A DNA stretch of 36,451 nucleotides from CAZOHC01 sp964579845. GTDB taxonomy: Bacteria; Patescibacteriota; Microgenomatia; Levybacterales; UBA12049. Of the stretch, positions 8,547 through 15,102 are shown piece after piece (the stretch's first letter is position 1; every line of letters begins with the position of its first letter). Made by a program: the position numbers and the translations under genes. A model generated the notes under the pieces. The model searched no databases. It was not told the DNA's origin and saw only the letters and a program-made list of their open reading frames with translations. The DNA lies in contig CAZOHC010000009.1 of assembly GCA_964579845.1 (NCBI GenBank), positions 1-36,451 of the forward strand, read 5' to 3'.

Positions 8547-9192
8547 AGGTCTGCTCCTGCTTTGTGACAACTTCAAACGGAGATCCTTCAGGGTTCGGGA
8601 ATGACTCGAACTCAAGATCTACTGATTTCACTCTATCAATATTTATCACCCCGTCCAAGTGGTCAATCTCATGCTGAATCACACGGTTCAACATCCTCGT
8701 ATGCTCACTCGTGTCTTTGGTCTCCCAGACTTTATGCTTCCCTGTATCGTCCAGGTACGAGAATCTGATCCAGGCGGGACGGACGACCGGTGCGACGAGT
8801 GAATTCGCGCTCATACAGGCTTCGTTATATCGATACTGCGTTGCTGATGCTTCCGCAATCACCGGATTGATAAATACACCGATTGTCTTATTCTCAGGAT
8901 CCATATACACCACAAAAAACCGCTCGTGAATTCCGACCTGGATTGCAGCTAAACCCTTCCCTTTGCCACGTGTGATTCTCGTATACCGCCTGAGCGATTG
9001 TTTGACGTAGGTGATCTTTGCCTGAAAATCAGGCGTCGTAATCAATGCAGGATTAAGCGGGGGTGATGGCTGACGCAACTCGGGAATTTCACCGATCTGG
9101 TAGAGAAATCGTGCCGCTTTTCGTATCTCAGCTAAATTTTCCTGTTTATAATCATATCCCGGAGGTCTGACCGGTTTCCAGTGTTTTTTCAT
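8533..9192 (-). CDS. def: Peptide deformylase
   Basis: Peptide deformylase removes the formyl group from the initiator methionine of new proteins and is a metal enzyme. I choose ATG 9192 (219 residues); an upstream in-frame start would overlap valS and add unconserved sequence. The three family motifs are present: GKGLAAIQ (78-85), EACMS (124-128, metal-ligand Cys126; usual form EGCLS), and HEIDH (174-178). The N-terminal extension of about 40 residues is longer than in short deformylases. The gene lies 23 nt downstream of valS and overlaps the next gene by 14 bp. A TATAAT (minus, about 9217) at the end of valS may be an internal promoter. Confidence 0.93.
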   Translation of the reverse strand: MKKHWKPVRPPGYDYKQENLAEIRKAARFLYQIGEIPELRQPSPPLNPALITTPDFQAKITYVKQSLRRYTRITRGKGKGLAAIQVGIHERFFVVYMDPENKTIGVFINPVIAEASATQYRYNEACMSANSLVAPVVRPAWIRFSYLDDTGKHKVWETKDTSEHTRMLNRVIQHEIDHLDGVINIDRVKSVDLEFESFPNPEGSPFEVVTKQEQTYEKK

Positions 9193-9212
9193 AGTGAGAC
9201 ATGAGACATTGA

Positions 9213-9246
9213 AGATTATATCGTGTTCCGTGTCCCGTGTTCCGTA
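9213..9246. repeat. Short GGAACACG tandem repeat at the 3' end of valS
   Basis: On the minus strand the units GGAACACGG, GACACGG and GGAACACG are spaced in tandem and encode the final residues TEHGTRNTI of ValS. These residues lie beyond the conserved end of the family (near MIQPWPKA). The tail therefore seems to have been captured from an intergenic repeat. Confidence 0.5.
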
Positions 9247-11564
9247 TAGTTTCTCGCCTTGGGCCATGGCTGAATCATGAGGGCATCCTTCCCGACGAGC
9301 GTCTGGTAGATCTCCTCGGTGATATACGGCATAAACGGATGCAGCAGGGTCAGCGAGGTCATGTAGACGTGTCTGAGGACTGAGAGACCGACTCCTTTAT
9401 CTTCTCGTAGTTTCACCTGTTCGATGTACTTATCTGCGACTGTATGCCACATGAACTGGTAGATAGTTTCAGCGGCATCAGCAAACCGGAATTTTTCAAG
9501 CGATGCATCAACCGTTCTGATCACGTCATTCATTTCATGAAGCACATCCTTGTCTTCATCACTGAGTGATGCTTCATCAAGCGTTGAAAACGCAGGAATT
9601 TCTTTCCCCCACTGTTCAGCCATCATGAGCTGAAAACGTCCCATATTCCAGATCTTATTCCCGAAGTGTTTATACGCGATCACCCGGTCTTTGGGGAACG
9701 AAAAATCCTTGCCGTTAGCAGTGCCTGAGATAAGGCCCATCCTGAGTGCGTCAACACCGTATTCTTCGATGTACTCATCAGGATTTATCACATTGCCAAG
9801 ACTCTTACTCATCTTCCTCCCATCGAGTGCTTTGACGATGCCGTGGAGGTAAACATCATAAAACGGTACGTCACCGGTAAGATAGATACCGAACATGATC
9901 ATACGTGACACCCAGAGCCTGATAATCTCCCAACCTGTTTCCATGACAGAGGTAGGATAGAAATACTTGAAGTCTTCTGAATCAGGATACCCAAGCGTCA
10001 CAAGCGGCCACTGACCTGAGGAAAACCAGGTATCAAACGTATCGGTTTCCGGGATGTACTGTTTCCCGGCTGTTTTTCCATCCTCAAGCACCCAGGAAGC
10101 ATCAAACGGCGCGATCACCTTCTGCAGTCCCTGGAGGATTTCATTAAGCGTAAATGATTTGATATCCAAACCTGCTTGTTTCGCAGCTTCTGCCTGCTCT
10201 GTGTTCGTACCGAGCGTACGCTTCGAACTATCAGTGGGTTGCAGTAGCTCACCTATCTCCCCGCCGATCGTGAATGCATCGTATTTAAAAAGCACACGAA
10301 GCGTCGGATTACTCTCAACGTCATACCAGACCGGGATCTGAATTCCCCAAACGTTTTGCCGGGAAATCGGCCAGTCACGCATCTCCTCCATCCAGCGGAT
10401 ATAGGTAATCTCCCGCCATTTCGGGTAGATCGTGATTTTCCCGTCGAGGACAGCCTGCAGTGCCGGTCCTTTGAGCGATTTATGCTCTGCATCGACTTTC
10501 ACGAACCAGTTCGGCAGCACCATCGGCTCGATTTCATGGCCCGCTTTACAAAGCGCTACCGTATGAAGGTAATCTTTGTCTATTCTCTCCATCAGCCCCT
10601 TCTCTTCGAGTGCTGCGACGACTTGCTTGCGTCCTTCGAACACACTGAGTCCAGCATATTTCCCCGCTTTTTCATTCAGTTTGCCGTTCAGGTCAATCAC
10701 TGATTTGATTTCCAAGTTATGTCTGAGACCTGCTTCGTAGTCATTCTTATCATGTGCAGGTGTGACCTTGACCACCCCTGTTCCGAACTCAGGATCGACG
10801 AAACTGTCTGCGATGACTTTGAGTTTAAACGGCCCCTCGAGACCTTCGACCTCGATCTCCTGGCCGATATACTGTGCGTATCGTGTATCATCAGGATGGA
10901 CAGCAACAGCCGTATCTCCGAATTTGGTCTCTGGTCGGACCGTCGCGAGAATAAACGGTCCGTATTTCATGTAATAGAGCGGGTCTTTGCGCTCCTCGTG
11001 TTTCAGCTCGACATCAGCATAGGTCGTTCCGCATTTCGGGCAGTAGTTCACCATGTAGTTACCCCGGTAGATGAGGTCATCACTGACCATTTTGCGAAAC
11101 GTGTCGTGCACGGTTTTGATAACATGCTCATCAAGGGTAAACGTGTAGCGTGTCCAGTCGACACTCGCTCCCATCTGTCTGATTTGGGACTCAATCGTCC
11201 CTTTATTCCCCTGGACGAAATCCCAGATCGCCTGATACAACTCATCACGACTGTAATGAAAACGTGACTTTCCCTGCTTCTTCAGCTCTTTTTCAAACGT
11301 AATCTGTGTCTCAGTCCCGGCGTGATCCGTCCCCGGAACCCAGAGTGTGGGCTCACCCCGCATCCTATGCCAACGAACGAGCAGATCCTCAATCGCGATC
11401 ATCAGCACATTGCCGGTATGCATCTTCCCTGATGCATTCGGCGGCGGCAGCACAATCGTAAAAGGTTTTTTCGATGGATCAATAACAGGCGTAAAATACC
11501 CCCGCTCCTCCCAGAGCTGGTACAGAGTGCTTTCTGCTTTTTTATGATCGTATGCTTTATCCAT
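9216..11564 (-). CDS. valS: Valyl-tRNA synthetase
   Basis: ValS charges tRNA-Val and edits mischarged threonine. This 782-residue class I synthetase has the HIGH-type signature PPPNASGKMHTGN (40-52) and KMSKS at 584-588. The editing domain lies between them, as do the cysteine-containing insert (YCPKCGTTY) and FDTWFSSGQWP. The anticodon-binding helical domain ends at MIQPWPKA. The protein is shorter than the common 880-950 residues because the C-terminal tRNA-binding coiled coil is missing. An unusual insertion of about 70 residues (around 435-505, with GGEIGELLQPTDSSK) precedes the DTWFSS region. The gene is followed closely by def and has its own promoter with a leader of roughly 78 nt. Confidence 0.95.
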   Translation of the reverse strand: MDKAYDHKKAESTLYQLWEERGYFTPVIDPSKKPFTIVLPPPNASGKMHTGNVLMIAIEDLLVRWHRMRGEPTLWVPGTDHAGTETQITFEKELKKQGKSRFHYSRDELYQAIWDFVQGNKGTIESQIRQMGASVDWTRYTFTLDEHVIKTVHDTFRKMVSDDLIYRGNYMVNYCPKCGTTYADVELKHEERKDPLYYMKYGPFILATVRPETKFGDTAVAVHPDDTRYAQYIGQEIEVEGLEGPFKLKVIADSFVDPEFGTGVVKVTPAHDKNDYEAGLRHNLEIKSVIDLNGKLNEKAGKYAGLSVFEGRKQVVAALEEKGLMERIDKDYLHTVALCKAGHEIEPMVLPNWFVKVDAEHKSLKGPALQAVLDGKITIYPKWREITYIRWMEEMRDWPISRQNVWGIQIPVWYDVESNPTLRVLFKYDAFTIGGEIGELLQPTDSSKRTLGTNTEQAEAAKQAGLDIKSFTLNEILQGLQKVIAPFDASWVLEDGKTAGKQYIPETDTFDTWFSSGQWPLVTLGYPDSEDFKYFYPTSVMETGWEIIRLWVSRMIMFGIYLTGDVPFYDVYLHGIVKALDGRKMSKSLGNVINPDEYIEEYGVDALRMGLISGTANGKDFSFPKDRVIAYKHFGNKIWNMGRFQLMMAEQWGKEIPAFSTLDEASLSDEDKDVLHEMNDVIRTVDASLEKFRFADAAETIYQFMWHTVADKYIEQVKLREDKGVGLSVLRHVYMTSLTLLHPFMPYITEEIYQTLVGKDALMIQPWPKARNYTEHGTRNTI

Positions 11565-11648
11565 AAGAAGTGAGCCTCAAGACGCAAAGCTCCCTAGCTG
11601 CAAAGAAATCTTTCTCTGATTCGACAAGGCTTTGTATCTATGGTCTAG

Positions 11649-11677
11649 ATTCTACCATAGCCTCAGCCTCAGAACAA
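11649..11677 (-). promoter_or_regulatory. Promoter of valS
   Basis: On the minus strand TTGTTC (11677-11672), a 17-nt spacer and TAGAAT (11654-11649) preceded by TGg form a good sigma-70-type promoter. Transcription would begin near 11642, giving a leader of about 78 nt. The -10 lies in a 7-bp hairpin (CTATGGT/ACCATAG). I see no T-box in this leader. Confidence 0.55.
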
Positions 11678-11717
11678 TAAACGTCCTCCGGATACTTTTC
11701 CGAATCCTGCTTTGCAG

Positions 11718-11753
11718 ACTCGGGAATAATTCGGGAAATACTCGGGAATAAAG
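11718..11753. repeat. CGGGAAATA-type dispersed repeat, copy 2 (left edge of island)
   Basis: The preceding bases also match copy 3: TGCAGACTCGGGAATA here against TGTAGACTCGGGAATA at about 16013. Both copies have the same orientation, so the 4.3-kb segment between them is bounded by imperfect direct repeats. Confidence 0.65.
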
Positions 11754-11858
11754 ATTGACTACAGGAGAGAGTAGAGGCACGGTAGCACTACCCCACTCCG
11801 CTTTGATGTAGAGAGCTTCGCGGGGTGAATTGGTTTTAATAAATCATGGTTAATTCAC

Positions 11859-11963
11859 AAAAAAAGCTGCTTGCAACAATCTGTGTAGCATGCTGTCCTG
11901 CCCTACCGTAGTTCGCCAAAAGCGAACGAAGGAGGGTCCACACTACACTGTTACAAACAGCTT
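11859..11963 (-). terminator. Long rod-shaped terminator or small RNA at the 3' end of the island operon
   Basis: On the minus strand AAGCTG-tt-TGTAAC (11963-11950) pairs with GTTGCA-ag-CAGCTT and is followed by a run of seven T (11865-11859). The enclosed 70 nt fold further: GTGTAG pairs with CTACAC, CCCT with AGGG, and GTTCGC with GCGAAC around a short loop. It lies 80 nt after the last island gene, so it can terminate that operon. It might equally be the 3' half of a separate small RNA. Confidence 0.55.
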
Positions 11964-12041
11964 TCATCGCACAATATTCTAATTGTGAGAAAAGAATGCC
12001 CCGCCCTGTACCCGAAGATATAGAGCGGAGCATGTGGTCAT

Positions 12042-12419
12042 TTAAAGGCTGTCCACATCACCTGCAGTGAGGAATTCCACCTCACGTTTTTTTCGTTTAT
12101 TTTGTATCTCCTCCTCAGTGAGGAGATACAAAATATTTTCTACTCTTCCCAAATTCCGGTAGGATCTGGCAGAGTAGTCATCCAACCGATACACCTCCTC
12201 TCCTGATTCGTGGCGGAAGACAGGAATTTCCTGCTCCCCCGGCCAGGACATCACAAAAAGTCTCCAGCCCTGAGCGAACAGGATTTCTGCCTCCTGTCGC
12301 TCTTCCGAATCTTGGTACGCAATAAGCGTACCAACCTCGATCAATTGGTCCAGGATTTGGACCAGTCTTTCGAGGGCGAATTTTGAGGAGACGAGCTCCT
12401 CGAGTTGTTCTTGGTTCAT
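12042..12419 (-). CDS. Island protein of unknown function, 125 residues
   Basis: I do not recognise this protein. Its N-terminal 40 residues are helical and Leu/Glu-rich (NQEQLEELVSSKFALERL). A middle part contains GWRLFVMSWPGEQEIPVF, and the C-terminal 40 residues are helical, charged and basic-acidic (EEEIQNKRKKREVEFL). No signal peptide or membrane segment is seen. The ATG has a strong Shine-Dalgarno sequence (GGAGGG, 5 nt spacer) that lies partly in a small hairpin (TTCCC/GGGAA). A structured leader element that also precedes the Csx3-like gene begins about 160 nt upstream. It is the last gene of the island operon. Confidence 0.6.
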   Translation of the reverse strand: MNQEQLEELVSSKFALERLVQILDQLIEVGTLIAYQDSEERQEAEILFAQGWRLFVMSWPGEQEIPVFRHESGEEVYRLDDYSARSYRNLGRVENILYLLTEEEIQNKRKKREVEFLTAGDVDSL

Positions 12420-12581
12420 TTTTTCCCTCCAAGGGAATTAGCTCTAGCTCCTCCCTAAAATAGGAGACCAACCAGAACTAGGTCTGACGAAGACCAAGAA
12501 ATTTCAATTCATTGAAACTTTTTGTTCTCCACCAAAGAAAAGGTGAGGGATTTTTTAAGAGAATCCCCCGAAACTCTCGAC
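12420..12581 (-). promoter_or_regulatory. Structured leader element, copy 1
   Basis: The part at 12521-12581 matches the part at 14508-14570 almost base for base, including 28 identical bases starting TTGTTCTCCACCAAAG. On the minus strand the RNA forms a GGGATT/AATCCC hairpin, then CUCACC/GGUGGAG with a U-rich loop. Further down, GGTCT/AGACC matches a GTCCT/AGGAC hairpin in the other copy. Stem pairs differ between the copies but stay paired, suggesting selected RNA structure. A TTTCAAT/ATTGAAA palindrome lies at 12502-12517. Confidence 0.55.
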
Positions 12582-13123
12582 TAGATCAGCCCTGCTCTCC
12601 GCAGGGCTTCGGCCATCGGCCCGTCCTCCTCAGGCTCATCCGCGCTCGCCTGTGGCGAGGCGGTGAAAGTCAGAGGTTCGTGAAGTGATTTGCCTGTGAT
12701 GTCACCGGCGATCTCCCCCCACGTGTGGCGGTCGACCGGAGTCAACTCAACGCCCACCTCAGTCAGAACCGCACCGTAGACAGAGCGTCGCCGGTTTTTC
12801 CCGACAGACATCCGTCCTTCAAACTTTTCCCCCGGCAAAATCGGTAGATAACACATGCCGTCTACCGGGTAACGATTGTTGAGAAACCCCTCAAGCATGA
12901 GGCGGCCGGGTATCTTGACCAATACCCAGTCTCCCCCGAACGAGAGTTTCCAGTAGGTCTTATTGCCGCTTTTGGCGGTTTCAATCCCTACTCCGCGAAC
13001 GACGTCCGGACCTCCTCGGCCGGACATCATACTGACGAGGGATTCCTCCCCCATCAGATACAATTCCGGGGCGTACGGAGACGCCCAGGAGTCGCTGATC
13101 CGTACTAGCTCAACGGCTGCCAT
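12581..13123 (-). CDS. Island protein of unknown function, 180 residues
   Basis: This protein is not recognised. It is soluble and mostly beta-like by eye, with a run of short hydrophobic/charged strands (WKLSFGGDWVLVKIPGR at about 58-74). A basic segment (MSVGKNRRRSVYG) comes near residue 105, and the C-terminal tail is disordered and acidic (SADEPEEDGP). No metal- or nucleotide-binding motif is visible. The ATG has a very strong Shine-Dalgarno region (GAGGAGGAAGGAG). The gene overlaps the end of the preceding 143-residue protein by 19 bp, so the two are probably translated together and may act together. GC content is higher than in the flanking chromosome. Confidence 0.6.
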   Translation of the reverse strand: MAAVELVRISDSWASPYAPELYLMGEESLVSMMSGRGGPDVVRGVGIETAKSGNKTYWKLSFGGDWVLVKIPGRLMLEGFLNNRYPVDGMCYLPILPGEKFEGRMSVGKNRRRSVYGAVLTEVGVELTPVDRHTWGEIAGDITGKSLHEPLTFTASPQASADEPEEDGPMAEALRRAGLI

Positions 13124-13536
13124 CGGGCAACTCCTTCCTCCTCGAAGAGTCGAGGATCATGTGCGACCTTGCGGATGCCATCAGCATCCGCAACAAGGTA
13201 ATCCCAGGCCCCTTTCGCACCGAAGCGCACGAGGGCGCCCGGCTTGAGGGCGATCGCCCCGGAGAGATTGGCCCCTCCGGACCAGGATCCACTGGAGGCG
13301 AGGAAAAATTCTCCCTCACCCCTCAGTAGCTTGACAATACCTGAAATCCGAAAACTGCGTAGGAACCAGGTGGTTCCCTCCGCAGCTCGGACGAGAGTGG
13401 TGTTGCCGTCCCGCGCGACCATCAGGTCGCACTGGACGGTCTTCCCGGAGTTGTAGGCTTGCGCCAACTCCTCCGGGAGAAGAATAGAAAAACCCGGCCA
13501 CACGTATGACTGTGGCCGGTACTCCTTGATCTCCAT
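13105..13536 (-). CDS. Island protein of unknown function, 143 residues
   Basis: I do not recognise this protein. It begins MEIKEYRPQSYVWPGFSI and contains a beta-rich, glycine-rich centre (ASSGSWSGGANLSGAIALKPG at about 81-101). There is no signal peptide, membrane span or catalytic motif. The ATG is preceded by GAGGAGG with a 7-nt spacer. It overlaps the following 180-residue gene by 19 bp. A palindrome (TGGTCA/TGACCA) lies in its leader, and a possible terminator-promoter region separates it from the Csx3-like gene, so this pair may form its own transcription unit. Confidence 0.6.
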   Translation of the reverse strand: MEIKEYRPQSYVWPGFSILLPEELAQAYNSGKTVQCDLMVARDGNTTLVRAAEGTTWFLRSFRISGIVKLLRGEGEFFLASSGSWSGGANLSGAIALKPGALVRFGAKGAWDYLVADADGIRKVAHDPRLFEEEGVARWQPLS

Positions 13537-13771
13537 GAGTTTCCCTCCTCGGGGTATTCCCGCTCGGTAGAGTGGTCATACTGACCATCGCTCTATCGCA
13601 CATTGCGGTGAGCTACTCTCTGAGACAGGTACGCTGTTTGACGACAGCGAAATAGTTACAAGTATTTGTAAATACTGTCGCAATCTTCAAAAAGATATCC
13701 CCGCCCGGTTGCCCGGGCGAGGATGATAAGACAAATGTGTAGGAATTGAGGCTCCTACACAAGCCTTTGGC
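13537..13771 (-). promoter_or_regulatory. Hairpin-rich spacer with possible promoter and operator
   Basis: Going down the minus strand after the Csx3-like gene there is a TGTGTAGG/CCTACACA hairpin (13761-13736). Next is CGCCCGG-GCAA-CCGGGCG (13719-13702), a GNRA-type loop followed within 9 nt by five T, which could be a weak terminator. Then TTGCGA, 17 nt and TGTAAC could be a promoter, with a palindrome AGTATTT-gt-AAATACT (13661-13676) between the boxes as a possible operator. All functional labels are inference. Confidence 0.35.
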
Positions 13772-14395
13772 CTAGACCTCCAGGACAGTCCCCAGGGGGA
13801 CATCCTGGACATGGGTCCAGGCGACCGTAGCACCCGTTCCCGGTTGCCACGGCGCGACCGCCGCCGCACGGCCGTGATAGGCCATGGCGACGCTGGCAGC
13901 GAGCCAGTTCGGTCCGCGACCGCTGAGGACGACGATCGTCCCCAACCCGACTTCGGGCGGGGCGATCTCGTCTAGTTGCGCCGGCGAGAGGGGTGTCGAG
14001 GGGTCGAGCGTGAACTCGACCTTGACACACTTCCGGTCACCGACCGGCTCCAACTCGGTGGCAGACCAGCCGCAGCCGGAGCCATCACCAGAGGGCCGAT
14101 TGCACCCGACGGCGATGAAGCCGTCAGGGCTGTTCAGCCTCGCCGATCGCGGGTGCACCTCGTGCACCAACGCCGTTACGAGCCAGGCCGGAGCCGGGCC
14201 GTCGATGTCGACGGACTCCGGCAGCTCTGCCGAGCGGTTGTGGATTTGCTCCGCGATGCGGAACAAATCATCCGCCTCCCAGACGAGCTGGGAGATGACC
14301 TTGCCATTCGGCAAGGTCCGTTCCTGGGCAACCTTGCCCAGGGCGTCGGCGAGCGCCGGGATCGAGAGTACGCTCTCGTTGATGAAAGAATTCAT
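13772..14395 (-). CDS. Tandem Csx3/Crn3-like domain protein
   Basis: This 207-residue protein carries two copies of the Csx3-type signature, in which SG-x-x-P-x-WL is followed by a His. Copy 1 is DGPAPAWLVTALVHEVHP (65-82) and copy 2 is SGRGPNWLAASVAMAYHG (158-175). Each is preceded by a segment ending in a short strand (ELPESVDID; APPEVGLGTIVVL), as in Csx3. Csx3/Crn3 proteins bind and cleave cyclic tetra-adenylate made by type III CRISPR systems. Their conserved His and downstream Asp have counterparts in copy 1 (His81, Asp91), but in copy 2 His174 remains and the Asp position reads Gln184. I infer a fused pseudo-dimer that may bind or degrade a cyclic nucleotide. No cas gene is in view. 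The ATG has a strong GGGGAG site, and an upstream hairpin encloses that site. The recognition is from memory. Confidence 0.55.
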   Translation of the reverse strand: MNSFINESVLSIPALADALGKVAQERTLPNGKVISQLVWEADDLFRIAEQIHNRSAELPESVDIDGPAPAWLVTALVHEVHPRSARLNSPDGFIAVGCNRPSGDGSGCGWSATELEPVGDRKCVKVEFTLDPSTPLSPAQLDEIAPPEVGLGTIVVLSGRGPNWLAASVAMAYHGRAAAVAPWQPGTGATVAWTHVQDVPLGTVLEV

Positions 14396-14570
14396 TGTTT
14401 TCTCTCCCCTTTCGGTTCAGAAACAATACCCTTTCGGGCAGTCCTTGACGAGGACCAAGATAGTAGCAAATGGCTAGTGGCATAGGGCTCATAGCATTCA
14501 GTACCATATTGTTCTCCACCAAAGAAAAGGTGAGGGGTTGTTTAAAGAGTACCCCTCAAAACTCTGATAA
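14396..14570 (-). promoter_or_regulatory. Structured leader element, copy 2, before the Csx3-like gene
   Basis: This leader shares the 14508-14570 block with copy 1. Its hairpin GAGGGGT/ACCCCTC replaces GGGATT/AATCCC of copy 1, and GTCCT/AGGAC replaces GGTCT/AGACC. Nearer the gene, AGAAACAAT (14419-14427) can pair with ATTGTTTTCT (14394-14403), placing the GGGGAG ribosome site in the loop and part of the start codon in the stem. Regulation of translation by this leader is inference. Confidence 0.55.
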
Positions 14571-14575
14571 AGACA

Positions 14576-14608
14576 GAAACCGAATATGAGGCCGGTTTCC
14601 GTGCCTCA
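14576..14608 (-). promoter_or_regulatory. Mutually exclusive hairpins after the coiled-coil gene
   Basis: GAAACCG (14576-14582) pairs with CGGTTTC (14593-14599), while TGAGGC (14587-14592) plus CGG pairs with CCG and GCCTCA (14603-14608). The two foldings share bases and cannot coexist. This is the usual geometry of an attenuator or riboswitch expression platform, but no ligand class is recognised. Confidence 0.4.
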
Positions 14609-14658
14609 CCATTTGTCCGAAGTCATCGGACTCACGGGTGATGGCTCACCCGGAAGCG

Positions 14659-14946
14659 CTACTTGCGCTTCTTCCCGCCCCCATATTTCATGGGGGCGGG
14701 GTTAGAACCCCGCGCCGCCTGGCAGGCAGCAGCCCTTTCGAGCTGCCGCTCCCGCCGAGCCGACTCCCGGGAAGCCCGGGATTCGCGCTTTTCAGCCCGC
14801 ACGGCCTCAGCCGCCCGAGCCCGGGCCTGGGCCGCGAGGTGGAGCACCAGCTCCGCCTCCTGTTCGATCACGAGCGGGGTTCGTCCCCGCTCCATCCGCC
14901 CGAGGGCGGATTGAATAACGGACGCCTCAGGGGCGTCCGTGTTCAT
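14659..14946 (-). CDS. Small coiled-coil island protein, 95 residues
   Basis: The protein is not recognised. It is largely one long helix rich in Arg, Ala and Glu (for example ARARAAEAVRAEKRESRASR at about 40-60) and ends in a basic tail GGGKKRK. This layout would suit a nucleic-acid-binding or scaffold protein. The ATG overlaps the stop of a 31-codon leader ORF as ATGA. Very stable GC hairpins lie both 4 nt upstream (14951-14984) and inside the 3' coding end (CCCGCCCCC/GGGGGCGGG, 14674-14700). A single added base in the upstream G run would fuse leader and protein into one frame of about 127 codons. A two-part gene or a phase-variable or mis-assembled fusion are therefore both possible. Confidence 0.5.
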   Translation of the reverse strand: MNTDAPEASVIQSALGRMERGRTPLVIEQEAELVLHLAAQARARAAEAVRAEKRESRASRESARRERQLERAAACQAARGSNPAPMKYGGGKKRK

Positions 14947-15038
14947 TCGAGTGGCGGGGGGGCGGGGCGCCGCCCCCCCGCCACCTTCGAGCCGATGGCT
15001 GTGCTCAGCGCCCAACCGTTAACAGTGTTGGTTTCCAT
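14943..15038 (-). CDS. Short leader ORF, 31 residues, coupled to the coiled-coil gene
   Basis: This ORF was found by reading the leader by hand. ATG 15038 follows a textbook ribosome site (AAAGGAG, 7-nt spacer). The peptide begins METNTVNGWALSTAIGSKV and ends in a Pro-rich stretch. Its TGA overlaps the ATG of the next gene (ATGA). Its last third is encoded by the 14-bp hairpin with 7-G and 7-C tracts. It may be a true small protein, a leader peptide, or the N-terminus of the following protein if the homopolymer length is wrong. Confidence 0.5.
   Translation of the reverse strand: METNTVNGWALSTAIGSKVAGGRRPAPPPLE
14951..14984. repeat. Perfect 14-bp GC hairpin with poly-G/poly-C arms
   Basis: GTGGCGGGGGGGCG (14951-14964) pairs perfectly with CGCCCCCCCGCCAC (14971-14984) around a 6-nt loop. 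It lies 4 nt upstream of the start codon at 14946 and would block initiation unless opened by ribosomes translating the leader ORF. The 7-base tracts are prone to slippage. Confidence 0.75.
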
Positions 15039-15102
15039 TTTTTTGCTCCTTTCAGAGCAGACTCAAGCCTTCCCTACAATGGGAACAAAACCTGAGCCCG
15101 GC

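Larger units (their letters stand above)
11565..12041. other. Non-coding stretch between valS and the accessory island
   Basis: No convincing gene is present. The stretch holds, in order, the valS leader and promoter, a CGGGAATA repeat copy (11718-11753) marking the left edge of the island, and a terminator-like rod hairpin (11859-11963) downstream of the last island gene. Around 11960-12030 I see nothing else that I can name. Confidence 0.5.

Noticed and set aside
10719..11267. Plus-strand frame of 182 codons inside valS
   Set aside because: It is the antisense of conserved ValS sequence.
11565..11648. T-box riboswitch before valS
   Set aside because: The leader is only about 78 nt, and no T-box consensus (AGGGTGGNACCGCG type) or specifier stem-loop is visible.
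13884..14485. Two long plus-strand frames opposite the Csx3-like gene
   Set aside because: Both are complements of the minus-strand gene, which has a strong ribosome site and motif conservation. Neither plus frame has one.
12042..15100. CRISPR array or cas operon around the Csx3-like gene
   Set aside because: No regularly spaced direct repeats and no Cas proteins are seen. The two repeated leader blocks are 2 kb apart and precede genes.
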